From Christensenella timonensis (lineage in GTDB: Bacteria > Bacillota > Clostridia > Christensenellales > Christensenellaceae), in assembly GCF_900087015.1 (NCBI RefSeq), contig NZ_FLKP01000002.1, positions 1,302,001-1,366,000 of the forward strand: 64,000 bases of DNA, in the 5' to 3' direction. Each line of letters opens with the position of its first letter. Position 1 is the stretch's first letter. The notes beneath the pieces were generated by a model. It was given only the letters and a program-made list of their open reading frames with translations. It ran no database searches and was not told where the DNA came from. Made by a program: the position numbers and the translations under genes. Positions 1 through 8,420 of the stretch are shown here, piece by piece.

Positions 1-2
1 CG

Positions 3-2051
3 AATATGCTTTATTCCGGCTGCTTTATTACGGGAGGAAGCGGTGTGATGGTCGTGACCGCGGTGGGCGACCAAACAGAATTTGGCAAGATCGCGCAGGA
101 ATTATCGGACACACAAAAGGCAAGCACGCCCCTGCAGGAAAAGCTGGCAAAACTCGGTAAGACGATCACCATACTGGGCGCTGCCGCCGCGGCCGTGGTA
201 TTCGCGATACAGGTCATTATTTTCCTGACCAACGGCACCGCTTCGCTCGATACGGTGTCTAGTGCGTTTATCACAAGCATCGTGCTGATCGTCGCGGCAG
301 TGCCGGAAGGCCTGCCGACCATTGTAGCGGTGTCGCTTGCCCTGAATATCATCAAGATGGCAAAGCAGAACGCACTGGTCAAAAAGATGGTGGCCTGTGA
401 AACGGTTGGGTGTGTAAGCATTATTTGTTCGGATAAGACGGGTACGCTTACACAAAACCGGATGACGGTATTGGCGGTGGGAACCAAAGAGGGGGTCGTG
501 AGGCCGGAGGAACTTACCGATGGGGCGATCCTGCGCAATTTTTGTATCAACGGCACGGCGGACTTAAGCTGTTCCGCTTCGGCGGATTTTATTGGGAATC
601 CAACGGAATGCGCGCTTCTGGTCGCGGCGCAAAAGGCGGGGCAGGATTACAGGCAAATGCGTGCCGCCAAGGAGATTGCATGCGTGTTCCCATTCAGCTC
701 GGAGACCAAAAACATGACCACGATCGTTTTGGAAGAGGGGCGGCATATCGCATATACAAAGGGCAGCCCCGAAAAAGTGCTGGCCATGTGTGCTTTGGAT
801 GAAGCGCGCAGGAGGCAGGCCGAAGCGGATATGCTTTCTTACCAGGAAAAAAGCTGCCGTGTGATCGCTTTTGCACATAAGGGACTTGCGGATATGAAAG
901 ACTATGAAAGCGGCAGGCAGGAAATCGAAAGCGGTATGGTGTACGACGGGTTCGCAGCGATCGCCGACCCTCTGCGGGAGGATGTGTTTGCCGCGGTAGG
1001 GCGCTGCCGCAGCGCGGGGATCGACCTGAAAATATTGACGGGGGATAACCTTGTGACGGCAACCGCCATTGCCGGGGAGCTTGACCTTTTAGGGGACGGG
1101 CATATTGCCGTGGAAGCCAATATGTTGGAAGGCTTGAGCGACGAACAGCTGCTTAAGGCGCTTCCCAAAATACGCGTGATTGCGCGCAGTACGCCAGGGC
1201 TGAAAATGCGCGTGGTGAATGCGCTCAAAGCGAATGGGGATGTGGTTGCGGTCACGGGCGACGGTATTAACGACGCGCCTGCCCTGAAAAACGCGGACGT
1301 GGGGATTGCGATGGGCATATCGGGCACAGAGGTTTCCAAGGAGGCGAGCGATATTGTGCTGCTGGATGATTCGTTTTCCACGATCGTCAAGGCGGTGCAG
1401 TGGGGACGGGGAATATACGAGAATTTCCAGAGGTTTATCCAGTTCCAGCTAACGGTCAACCTGTCGTCGGTGGTCGTCGTGCTGTGCTCGATCCTGATGG
1501 GCTTTGTTTCCCCGTTCTCCGCGCTGCAGCTTTTGTGGATCAATATCATCATGGACGGGCCGCCGGCCCTGACGCTGGGCCTGGAGCCTATCCGCGAGGA
1601 CCTGATGAAGCGCACGCCGATCGCGCGCGATAAAAGTATTGTGACCAAGGGAATGCTCGGACGAATCGCCTTTAACGGAATTTTTATTTCAGCCGTATTC
1701 ATGGCGCAGCATACGTGGAACTTTTTGGGCGCGGCGCCGCAGCAGACGGCGACAGTCCTGTTCACCCTATTTGTGGTATTCCAGCTTTTCAATGCTTTTA
1801 ACAGCCGCGAGCTTTCGGATGTGAGCATGTTCAAAAATATCGGCAATAACAAACTGATGCTGCTCGTGTTCCTGGTAACGTTTGCGCTGCAGGTAGTGAT
1901 CACCCAGTTTGGCGGCGCGTTTTTCGGTACGGTGCCGCTGCAGCTTGAGATGTGGATGAGGATCATTCTTTGCGCGCTTTCCGTCATTGCGGCATCCGAG
2001 CTGTTTAAGCTTGCAAAGCGCGCTTTGCTAAAAGCGAAACGCATTGCCTAG
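3..2051 (+). CDS. P-type Ca2+-transporting ATPase, 5' end outside window
   Basis: ATP-driven cation pump of the inner membrane, most like the P2-type calcium ATPases. Counting from the first visible Met, the phosphorylation motif DKTGTLT has its Asp at residue 143, the M4 ion-binding motif PEGLP is at 100-104, the TGDGIND hinge follows the nucleotide-binding domain, and M6 carries NIIMDGPPALTLG, a form common in bacterial Ca2+ pumps. The frame is open to the window edge and the first residues match the end of the actuator domain, so roughly the first 200 residues (M1, M2 and the TGES loop) lie upstream. The C-terminal transmembrane block is complete. Calcium is inferred from the M4/M6 motifs; Mn2+ or another divalent ion is possible. 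Confidence 0.9.
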   Translation, partial: NMLYSGCFITGGSGVMVVTAVGDQTEFGKIAQELSDTQKASTPLQEKLAKLGKTITILGAAAAAVVFAIQVIIFLTNGTASLDTVSSAFITSIVLIVAAVPEGLPTIVAVSLALNIIKMAKQNALVKKMVACETVGCVSIICSDKTGTLTQNRMTVLAVGTKEGVVRPEELTDGAILRNFCINGTADLSCSASADFIGNPTECALLVAAQKAGQDYRQMRAAKEIACVFPFSSETKNMTTIVLEEGRHIAYTKGSPEKVLAMCALDEARRRQAEADMLSYQEKSCRVIAFAHKGLADMKDYESGRQEIESGMVYDGFAAIADPLREDVFAAVGRCRSAGIDLKILTGDNLVTATAIAGELDLLGDGHIAVEANMLEGLSDEQLLKALPKIRVIARSTPGLKMRVVNALKANGDVVAVTGDGINDAPALKNADVGIAMGISGTEVSKEASDIVLLDDSFSTIVKAVQWGRGIYENFQRFIQFQLTVNLSSVVVVLCSILMGFVSPFSALQLLWINIIMDGPPALTLGLEPIREDLMKRTPIARDKSIVTKGMLGRIAFNGIFISAVFMAQHTWNFLGAAPQQTATVLFTLFVVFQLFNAFNSRELSDVSMFKNIGNNKLMLLVFLVTFALQVVITQFGGAFFGTVPLQLEMWMRIILCALSVIAASELFKLAKRALLKAKRIA

Positions 2052-2072
2052 AAGGTGGGAATGACGTATAAT
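2044..2072 (+). promoter_or_regulatory. candidate promoter of the phosphoglycerate mutase gene
   Basis: TTGCCT at 2044-2049 and TATAAT at 2067-2072 are 17 bp apart. The -35 overlaps the end of the ATPase gene, so the mutase gene can be transcribed independently although it follows closely. Confidence 0.55.
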
Positions 2073-2111
2073 AGGGATGTAAAAGGATTTTGCATAAGAG
2101 AGGACGAGGAC

Positions 2112-3257
2112 ATGAAAAAGATTACACTGGTACTGGACGGCTCGGCAGACAGGCCGAATGCCGCGCTCGGTCATAAAACACCGCTGGAATATGCCAGCAC
2201 GCCCAATTTGGACGCGCTGTATAAAAAGTCTTTGAGCGGGACGTGCCTGACGATCCCGCAGGGGTTGGAGGTCGGCAGCGCGGTAGCGAATTTAAGCCTT
2301 TTAGGTTTTGATCCATATACCTATCGTGGGCGCTCGATCATCGAAGCGGCAGGGTTGGGCCTGCCGATGAATGATAATGATTTATATATCCGTTGCAATT
2401 TGGTGGCGTTCGAGGGGGATTCTTTTGAGACGAGCCGTATCAAAAGCTACAGCGCGTACGACATCGCAACGGATGTCGCGGAGCCTGTGATGAAGGAGCT
2501 TGCGGCGGCGGTGTTTGACGACGATTATAAGCTTGTATACTGCGGCTCGTTCCGCAATACGCTGATCGTGAAAAACGGAAAAGACCTGTACCCGTTGAAC
2601 CTGGAGCCTGCGCATGACATTATCGGGCAGGATATCGCGCCGTTTATCAAAACGGGCGGCAAACAGGCAAAGTTTTTCGAGTTGATGAAAGCGTCGTACG
2701 ATTTTATGCAGGATAAAGGAATCGCTGCCAACGGGCTGTGGTTTTGGGGAGATTCCATCATGCCGGAAATCAAAGGCGATACAAGGGGGCGCGTCGCGCT
2801 CAGCGAAACGCTGCTCATGGACGGTATCACGACCATAGCGAATTTGCCGAATATCGGAACGAAGCGCGAGGGGCGCAGTTTTGATGATTTTCTCGCGGAG
2901 AAGCTGGAAAAAGCGCTGAAAGCGGTCAGGGAATACGACGATATTTATGTGCACATCCAGGAAACGGACGATCTTTCGCACGAGCTTGAGCCGGTGGAAA
3001 AAATGCAGGCGATCGAATCCATCGACCGTGTGTTTTTAAAGGATTTTCTTGCCGGGATCGGGGGCGATTATACGCTTTCCGTCGCTTCCGACCATTTTAC
3101 GTTTTCGGATACGGGCGCGCACGGCGGGGAGAGCGTTCCCTTCCTGTTTTACGATTCCACAAACGAGCGGGAGCAGGATGGGCGTTTTACGGAGCAGGAC
3201 TGCCGCGATAAAAATTACCGGATTACGGCGGCAGAATTAAAAGCGATGCAAAAGTAA
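2112..3257 (+). CDS. apgM: 2,3-bisphosphoglycerate-independent phosphoglycerate mutase, archaeal (ApgM) type
   Basis: Interconverts 3- and 2-phosphoglycerate in glycolysis and gluconeogenesis. The N-terminus LDGSADRPN, followed by TPLEYASTPNLD and GLEVGSAVANLSLLG, is the ApgM signature within the alkaline phosphatase superfamily; SDH and HGG near the C-terminus supply metal ligands. At 381 residues it is close to the ApgM norm and shorter than the roughly 510-residue GpmI enzymes. I chose ATG 2112 because a purine-rich site (GAGGACGAGG) precedes it; an in-frame start at 2055 has no ribosome binding site. The next feature downstream is a strong promoter, so the gene is probably monocistronic. 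No intrinsic terminator is obvious. Confidence 0.9.
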   Translation: MKKITLVLDGSADRPNAALGHKTPLEYASTPNLDALYKKSLSGTCLTIPQGLEVGSAVANLSLLGFDPYTYRGRSIIEAAGLGLPMNDNDLYIRCNLVAFEGDSFETSRIKSYSAYDIATDVAEPVMKELAAAVFDDDYKLVYCGSFRNTLIVKNGKDLYPLNLEPAHDIIGQDIAPFIKTGGKQAKFFELMKASYDFMQDKGIAANGLWFWGDSIMPEIKGDTRGRVALSETLLMDGITTIANLPNIGTKREGRSFDDFLAEKLEKALKAVREYDDIYVHIQETDDLSHELEPVEKMQAIESIDRVFLKDFLAGIGGDYTLSVASDHFTFSDTGAHGGESVPFLFYDSTNEREQDGRFTEQDCRDKNYRITAAELKAMQK

Positions 3258-3266
3258 CAGTTTCGC

Positions 3267-3295
3267 TTGACATCCTAAAAAGCGTCTGTTATAAT
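3267..3295 (+). promoter_or_regulatory. consensus sigma-A promoter of the T-box leader
   Basis: TTGACA at 3267-3272 and TATAAT at 3290-3295 with a 17-bp spacer: a perfect match to the vegetative consensus. Control must therefore act after initiation, at the T-box. Confidence 0.85.
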
Positions 3296-3309
3296 ACGGA
3301 ATCATAAAT

Positions 3310-3590
3310 AAGAAAACCAACGATTCGGAGGAGTAACCGGGAAAACCGCTTTTGAGAGAGCGATGGATGGTGTGATCATCGCAGCACAGGATTTTCGGCG
3401 AATGGACTGATGAGGGCAGGGAGAAAGGCCATGGGCCAAGTAATACCTGACGGAATCCCACCGTTATGAGGGACAGCAGTTGATAGACTGTGATGAGTGG
3501 GCGCTCATGCGTCAATTTAGGTGGCACCGCAGAAGTGTTATAAGCTTTTGTCCTAGGAAAACTGGGATAAAAGCTTTTTTTATCCCTGGA
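3310..3590 (+). promoter_or_regulatory. tryptophan T-box leader with terminator
   Basis: tRNA-sensing leader RNA that permits read-through when tRNA-Trp is uncharged. Visible parts are the AGTA element near 3336, the GATGGTGTGA bulge motif at about 3366-3375, the specifier loop GAATGGAC with codon TGG (Trp) at 3403-3405, and the T-box AGGTGGCACCGC at 3519-3530. Within it, UGGC would pair with the acceptor end of tRNA-Trp, whose discriminator base in bacteria is G, so specifier and acceptor agree. The terminator is an inverted repeat around 3542-3576 followed by a T run to about 3582. The downstream gene encodes a TrpB-like enzyme, which independently supports Trp specificity. Confidence 0.92.
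3542..3582 (+). terminator. T-box-controlled intrinsic terminator
   Basis: AAGCTTTTGTCCTAG pairs with CTGGGATAAAAGCTT around a short A-rich loop and is followed by seven T residues. It directly follows the T-box sequence, with which part of its 5' side must compete. Confidence 0.88.
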
Positions 3591-3597
3591 AACAGAA

Positions 3598-3633
3598 AGC
3601 CGCGTCCGCCGCATACATTGTGGGCGGACGGCT
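3598..3633 (+). other. GC-rich hairpin between T-box terminator and start codon
   Basis: CGTCCGCC (3603-3610) pairs with GGCGGACG (3623-3630); flanking AGC and GCT extend the stem past a two-base bulge. There is no T run, so it is not a terminator. It lies about 15 bases before the ribosome binding site of the TrpB2 gene. It could protect the processed mRNA or form part of a translational control. Confidence 0.6.
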
Positions 3634-3662
3634 CAATACAAATTTGAAGGGAGAACAAGACA

Positions 3663-5030
3663 ATGGTAAAAGTTCCGCACAGACTCTATTTAACAGAAGA
3701 CGAGATGCCCAAACAGTGGTATAACCTGCGCGCAGATATGAAAGAGCTGCCGGATCCGATGATCAATCCGGGAACCATGCAGCCGGCAACGGAAGAAGAC
3801 CTCTATCCGGTGTTCTGCACAAAGCTCGCGCACCAGGAAATGGATAACGAAACGCGGTATGTGGATATTCCCGAAGAAGTACTGGAGATGTACAAGATCT
3901 ACCGTCCGTCCCCGCTGATCCGTGCGTATAACCTGGAAAAGGAACTGGATACGCCCGCCAAGATCTATTACAAATTCGAGGGCAACAATACGTCGGGCAG
4001 CCACAAGCTGAACTCGGCGATCGCCCAGGCGTATTACGCAAAGGAGCAGGGCCTTAAGGGGCTGACGACAGAAACGGGCGCAGGCCAATGGGGTACGGCG
4101 CTGGCGGAAGCGTGCTCATACTTCGGGCTGCCGCTGACGGTATTCATGGTAAAGGTATCCTACCAGCAAAAGCCGTTCCGCAAGGCGGTCATGCAAACGT
4201 TCGACGCGGACGTGATCGCCAGCCCGAGCGCCACGACGCAGGTCGGCAGGAAGATCCTTGCTGAAAACCCGGAAACGGGCGGAAGCCTCGGATGCGCGAT
4301 TTCCGAAGCGGTGGAAAAAGCAGTGGGATCGGAAGGTTACCGTTATGTGCTCGGTTCGGTGCTGAACCAGGTACTGCTGCACCAGTCGATCATCGGGCTG
4401 GAATCCAAGATCGCGATGGAAAAGCTGGATGAATATCCGGACGTCGTCATCGGCTGCGCGGGCGGCGGCTCCAACCTCGGCGGCCTGATCGCACCGTTTA
4501 TGCAGGACAAGCTGCAGGGCAGGGCAAACCCGCGGATCACAGCGGTCGAGCCTGCCTCCTGCCCGTCCTTGACGCGCGGGAAGTACGCGTACGATTTTTG
4601 CGATACGGGCAAGATCACGCCCATGGCCAGGATGTATACACTGGGCAGCGGCTTCATGCCTTCGGCAAACCACGCGGGCGGGCTGCGCTACCACGGGATG
4701 TCGCCCATCCTATCCAAGCTCTACCATGACGGGTATATGGACGCGGTTGCCGTGGAACAGAGTAAGGTATTTGAAGCGGCGGTATTGTTTGCCAAAAAAG
4801 AAACGATCCTGCCCGCGCCGGAATCCGCCCATGCGATCCGCGAGGCGATCGACGAAGCGCTGAGGTGCAAGGAATCGGGCGAAGCAAAAACGATCCTTTT
4901 CGGGCTCACGGGTACAGGCTACTTTGATATGACGGCATATGAAGCGTTCCATGACGGGAAGATGAGCGATTATATCCCCACGGACGAAGAGCTTGCGAAA
5001 GGGTTTGACAGCCTGCCGCAGATGCCGTAA
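3663..5030 (+). CDS. trpB2: TrpB2-type tryptophan synthase beta-like PLP enzyme
   Basis: Pyridoxal-phosphate enzyme expected to condense L-serine with indole to give L-tryptophan. The long N-terminal extension (PHRLYLTEDEMP, MQPATEEDLYPVF) marks the TrpB2 subfamily rather than canonical TrpB1. The PLP lysine is in GSHKLNS at K115, the catalytic glutamate in ETGAGQWG at E137, and the phosphate-binding loop is GCAGGGSN. The 455-residue length is typical of TrpB2. It is preceded by a Trp T-box and followed by a second, TrpB1-type gene; no trpA or other trp gene is in the window. TrpB2 proteins are known to act without a tight TrpA complex, so use of free indole is plausible. Other substrates, such as phosphoserine reported for some TrpB2 proteins, cannot be excluded. 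Confidence 0.92.
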   Translation: MVKVPHRLYLTEDEMPKQWYNLRADMKELPDPMINPGTMQPATEEDLYPVFCTKLAHQEMDNETRYVDIPEEVLEMYKIYRPSPLIRAYNLEKELDTPAKIYYKFEGNNTSGSHKLNSAIAQAYYAKEQGLKGLTTETGAGQWGTALAEACSYFGLPLTVFMVKVSYQQKPFRKAVMQTFDADVIASPSATTQVGRKILAENPETGGSLGCAISEAVEKAVGSEGYRYVLGSVLNQVLLHQSIIGLESKIAMEKLDEYPDVVIGCAGGGSNLGGLIAPFMQDKLQGRANPRITAVEPASCPSLTRGKYAYDFCDTGKITPMARMYTLGSGFMPSANHAGGLRYHGMSPILSKLYHDGYMDAVAVEQSKVFEAAVLFAKKETILPAPESAHAIREAIDEALRCKESGEAKTILFGLTGTGYFDMTAYEAFHDGKMSDYIPTDEELAKGFDSLPQMP

Positions 5031-5055
5031 GCAAAGGAACACGAAACGCCGGGTG

Positions 5056-5084
5056 TTTACAAACAGGGGCAGTATGGTTATAAT
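5056..5084 (+). promoter_or_regulatory. candidate promoter of the TrpB1 gene
   Basis: TTTACA at 5056-5061 and TATAAT at 5079-5084, spacer 17 bp. It lies in the gap between the two trpB-like genes, so the second can be made independently of the T-box. Confidence 0.65.
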
Positions 5085-5092
5085 AAATAAAG

Positions 5093-5155
5093 TCGGACAA
5101 AGGCCGATATAGAATAGAGGGGAAACGGTTCCCCTACGAGAACGGGCAGACGCCC
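5093..5155 (+). other. three small hairpins in the TrpB1 leader
   Basis: TCGG/CCGA (5093-5107), AGGGGAA/TTCCCCT (5118-5135, a perfect 7-bp stem with a 4-base loop) and GGGC/GCCC (5144-5155) occur in series between the promoter and the start codon. None has a T run. I recognise no riboswitch class; only the middle hairpin is strong. Confidence 0.45.
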
Positions 5156-5181
5156 ATAGATTAGGAATGGAGAGAATAGAG

Positions 5182-6396
5182 ATGGATTACAGAACCTATT
5201 TGAAAAATTACCCGGATGAAAATGGAAAATTTGGCGAATATGGCGGGGCGATTTTGCCGCCGGAGCTTGTGCCCGCGTTTGAGGAAATAACAGAGGCATA
5301 TGAAACGATATGCAATTCCGCGCAGTTTATAAGCGAGCTTAGGCGTATCCGCCGTGAGTTCCAGGGACGTCCTACGCCGGTGTACCATTGCGAACGCCTG
5401 TCGAGGATGCTGGGCAGGGTGCAGATATACTTGAAGCGCGAGGACTTAAACCATACGGGCGCGCACAAGCTGAATCATTGCATGGGCGAGGGCCTGCTTG
5501 CCAAATATATGGGCAAGAAAAAGCTGATCGCGGAAACGGGCGCGGGGCAGCACGGCGTTGCCCTCGCTACGGCGGCGGCTTTCTTCGGCCTTGAATGTGA
5601 AATCCATATGGGAGAGGTCGATATCGCTAAACAGGCGCCCAACGTGACGCGCATGAAGATATTGGGCGCGAAGGTCGTGCCGGTATCGCGCGGGGCGGCG
5701 ACCTTGAAGGAAGCGGTGGATTCGGCCTTTGAAGCATATGCGCGGGATTATAAGGACGCGATCTATTGCATCGGCAGTGCGGTCGGGCCGCACCCGTTCC
5801 CTATGATGGTACGCGATTTCCAGATGGTCGTCGGACAGGAAGCGCGCGAGCAGTTCCTGGAAATGACGGGCAACCTGCCGGACGCGATCTGCGCGTGCGT
5901 GGGCGGCGGCAGTAATTCGCTGGGGTTGTTCACACCTTTCCTCGATGATCCGGTGGAAATCTATGGCGTGGAACCGATGGGACGGGGCAAAGAAGTGGGC
6001 GAGCACGCAGCGACCATCACGTATGGCAAAAAAGGGACGCTGCATGGTTTTGAAAGCTACCTTTTGCAGGACGAAGCGGGCGAGGCGGCGCCGGTCTATT
6101 CCGTGGCCAGCGGTCTCGATTACCCGTCGGTAGGGCCGGAGCACGCATTTTTACATGACCTTGGGCGCGTGCATTATGTAACGGCGACAGACGACGAAAC
6201 GATGGAGGCGTTCTTCAAGCTTTCGCGCTATGAAGGGATCATTCCCGCGATCGAAAGCGCACACGCCATTGCCTACGCAATGAAGTACGCGAAGGAAAAC
6301 AAGAAGGGCTCGATTCTCGTGAATTGCAGCGGCAGGGGCGATAAGGACATCGACTATGTCGTCGAAAAATATGGGTACGGCGAACAATATAAATAA
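5182..6396 (+). CDS. trpB: tryptophan synthase beta chain, TrpB1 type
   Basis: Beta-subunit fold that makes tryptophan from indole and serine with PLP. The N-terminus GKFGEYGG, the [15 protein letters not shown] block with PLP lysine K96, catalytic E118 in [15 protein letters not shown] and CVGGGSN follow classical TrpB closely, including the COMM-domain region that contacts TrpA. Start ATG 5182 has GGAGAG seven bases upstream; an in-frame ATG at 5167 has its purine stretch too close. No trpA accompanies it. Length (404 residues) is normal. Following a TrpB2 gene, it may use free or scavenged indole, or an alpha subunit coded elsewhere. Confidence 0.93.
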   Translation: MDYRTYLKNYPDENGKFGEYGGAILPPELVPAFEEITEAYETICNSAQFISELRRIRREFQGRPTPVYHCERLSRMLGRVQIYLKREDLNHTGAHKLNHCMGEGLLAKYMGKKKLIAETGAGQHGVALATAAAFFGLECEIHMGEVDIAKQAPNVTRMKILGAKVVPVSRGAATLKEAVDSAFEAYARDYKDAIYCIGSAVGPHPFPMMVRDFQMVVGQEAREQFLEMTGNLPDAICACVGGGSNSLGLFTPFLDDPVEIYGVEPMGRGKEVGEHAATITYGKKGTLHGFESYLLQDEAGEAAPVYSVASGLDYPSVGPEHAFLHDLGRVHYVTATDDETMEAFFKLSRYEGIIPAIESAHAIAYAMKYAKENKKGSILVNCSGRGDKDIDYVVEKYGYGEQYK

Positions 6397-6406
6397 GGAA
6401 GAAACG

Positions 6407-6439
6407 AAAAGGCCGCGCGAAGGATGTGCGGCCTTTTTT
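6407..6439 (+). terminator. intrinsic terminator after TrpB1
   Basis: AAAAGGCCGC pairs with GCGGCCTTTT around a loop, ending in six T residues. It closes the Trp module. Confidence 0.88.
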
Positions 6440-6509
6440 GTTATACATTGCAAAGAAAGGGGTTTTGACGTAAAATAGTTGCAGGTAAGAATTACACGAG
6501 GTGGGATGC

Positions 6510-8045
6510 ATGAAGAAAATTTTGAGCTTTTTTACCAGCCGGCTGTTCATCGTATTTGCCCTGATCGGCATCCAGGCGCTTATTATCATCAGTATCTTCT
6601 ATTATTTTGACGATGAATCGCAGACGCTGCAAACCATCTTTTTTGTATTGAGCCTGTTCATGGCGCTTTATATCGTGAACAAGCGCCAGAACGCATCGTA
6701 TAAGCTGGCGTGGATTATCCCTGTGCTGGTACTGCCGCTGTTGGGCATTTTACTGTATATCTTTTTCAGCCAGCGCAAACTCTCGAAAAAAATGCGCCTC
6801 AAGGCAAAGGGCATCTATGAAAAGACAAATTGCCTGTTGCAGCAGGATACTGGCGTCATGCAGCGGTTGGAAGAGGAAAACCGGGGCGCGCTGAGGCAGG
6901 CTGATTATATCCGCCGCTGTAACATGTTTCCGGTGTGGGAGAAAACGCAGACACAATATTTTCCGAGCGGGGAAGCGTTTTTTGAGCAGTTGAAGGCAGA
7001 GCTTGAAAAAGCAGAACGCTATATTTTTATGGAATATTTCATTGTGCAGAAGGGCGTGATGTGGGACAGCATCCTCGATATCCTGAAGCGCAAAGCGGAA
7101 GCGGGGGTCGACGTGCGGTTTATGTACGACGACATGGGGTGCGCGCGCACGCTGCCGTTCCAGTATTATAAAAAGCTGCGGGAGATGGGGATCAAGTGTG
7201 TGGTATTCAACACCTTAAAGCCCGAGCTTTCCTCCATTTTCAATAACCGCGACCATAGGAAAATCACGGTAATCGACGGCCATACGGCCTTTTGCGGGGG
7301 TGCAAACCTCGCGGACGAATATATCAATGAAATCGAAAAATTCGGACACTGGAAAGACGCGTCCGTGATGCTGAAAGGGCAGGCGGCTTGGTCGTTTGCC
7401 ATGATGTTTTTGCAGTCATGGGATTTTATGGTCGGCGGCGACAACGATTGCAGCGCGTTTTTGCCGGAGCAAAAGTATGCGCAGGCGTTCCGGACGGATG
7501 GCTTCGTACAGCCGTACTGCAACGACCCGATGGACGACGAATATATCAGTGAAAATGTTTATCTCAATATGATCACGCGGGCGGAGAAATACCTGTATAT
7601 CAATACGCCGTACCTGATTTTAGACAATGAGCTGATGGCGGCGCTCACCAATGCTGCAAAGAGCGGCGTTGACGTCCGCATCACGACGCCGCACATCCCG
7701 GATAAAAAGATGGTGTTTTTGTTGACGCGCGCCTATTATGAACAGCTTTTGGAGGCGGGGGTGCGTATTTACGAATATACGCCCGGTTTTATCCATTCCA
7801 AAACCTTTGTATGCGACGACAAGCTTTCGATCGTGGGGACGATCAACCTCGACTACCGGAGCCTGTTTTTACACTACGAGTGCGGCGTATGGATGTACGG
7901 GGCACAGGCTGTGATGCAGGTGAAGCAAGATTATCTGGATACGATGCCCCTGTGCGAGGAAGTCGATTATGAACAGGTGCGCAGGCGGAAATGGTATATC
8001 CGGCTGATGCAGGCGGTGCTGCGCGTGTTTGCGCCGCTTATGTAG
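6510..8045 (+). CDS. cls: cardiolipin synthase (phospholipase D family)
   Basis: Membrane enzyme that joins two phosphatidylglycerols, or a related pair, into cardiolipin. Two N-terminal hydrophobic segments (about residues 8-30 and 40-85) precede two HKD motifs: HRKITVID with H249, K251 and D256, and HSKTFVCD with H429, K431 and D436, each followed by the usual GG.N or GT.N box. Length of 511 residues fits bacterial Cls. ATG 6510 is favoured over an in-frame GTG at 6501, because the GAGGTGGG site at 6498-6505 overlaps that GTG. It stands alone between two terminators. Confidence 0.92.
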   Translation: MKKILSFFTSRLFIVFALIGIQALIIISIFYYFDDESQTLQTIFFVLSLFMALYIVNKRQNASYKLAWIIPVLVLPLLGILLYIFFSQRKLSKKMRLKAKGIYEKTNCLLQQDTGVMQRLEEENRGALRQADYIRRCNMFPVWEKTQTQYFPSGEAFFEQLKAELEKAERYIFMEYFIVQKGVMWDSILDILKRKAEAGVDVRFMYDDMGCARTLPFQYYKKLREMGIKCVVFNTLKPELSSIFNNRDHRKITVIDGHTAFCGGANLADEYINEIEKFGHWKDASVMLKGQAAWSFAMMFLQSWDFMVGGDNDCSAFLPEQKYAQAFRTDGFVQPYCNDPMDDEYISENVYLNMITRAEKYLYINTPYLILDNELMAALTNAAKSGVDVRITTPHIPDKKMVFLLTRAYYEQLLEAGVRIYEYTPGFIHSKTFVCDDKLSIVGTINLDYRSLFLHYECGVWMYGAQAVMQVKQDYLDTMPLCEEVDYEQVRRRKWYIRLMQAVLRVFAPLM

Positions 8046-8056
8046 CAAGGAAAAGC

Positions 8057-8087
8057 AAAGGCGCTTCTTTTTCAAGAAGCGCCTTTT
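8057..8087. terminator. bidirectional terminator between cls and the small membrane peptide gene
   Basis: AAAGGCGCTTCTT pairs with AAGAAGCGCCTTT around a short loop, with A and T runs on the two sides. It can serve cls on the plus strand and the short gene on the minus strand. Confidence 0.85.
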
Positions 8088-8119
8088 AGAAAATAAAAAC
8101 GTGGAGAGAAAAGAAAAAG

Positions 8120-8269
8120 CTATTTGGCCGTTTCGCTTTGGCTTGCAAAACTGTCCTGGATCAACTGGACAGGAAGCGGCGCGGAGCCAAATCCAAAGGC
8201 AAGGATCGTTATTCCAAGCGCGATCACAGCCCCTAATGCAATAAATTGACGAACCATTTTAGCTACCAT
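8120..8269 (-). CDS. 49-residue predicted single-pass membrane peptide
   Basis: A short frame with a good ribosome binding site (GGAAAGGAAGTG, about 6 bases before ATG) and a terminator just downstream. The product begins MVAKMVRQFIALG, continues through one hydrophobic segment of about 20 residues (roughly 8-29) and ends in a polar tail with SQSETAK. The basic N-terminus predicts N-in orientation. I recognise no family. It lies divergent to the pyrBI leader. Possibilities are a regulatory small protein for a membrane complex or a type I toxin-like peptide; no antisense RNA was identified, so the toxin idea is only a guess. Confidence 0.55.
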   Translation of the reverse strand: MVAKMVRQFIALGAVIALGITILAFGFGSAPLPVQLIQDSFASQSETAK

Positions 8270-8376
8270 CGTTTACACTTCCTTTCCCAAGTATTTGCTA
8301 CTGATTGTTACTTTTAATGTAGACCTGGCCCGGACGGTATAAACATTAAAACATAAAAAAAATTGGGGATTTTATA

Positions 8377-8405
8377 TTGCTATCGTAAAAAATGTGTAGT
8401 AGAAT
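8377..8405 (+). promoter_or_regulatory. candidate promoter of pyrBI
   Basis: TTGCTA at 8377-8382 and TAGAAT at 8400-8405, spacer 17 bp. Transcription would begin about ten bases before the PyrR-type hairpin. Confidence 0.6.
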
Positions 8406-8420
8406 AAGTAAAGCATAAAG

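Noticed and set aside
902-2044. 380-codon minus-strand frame opposite the P-type ATPase gene
   Set aside because: Ser/Ile-rich shadow translation without motifs; the ATPase reading is intact across the region.
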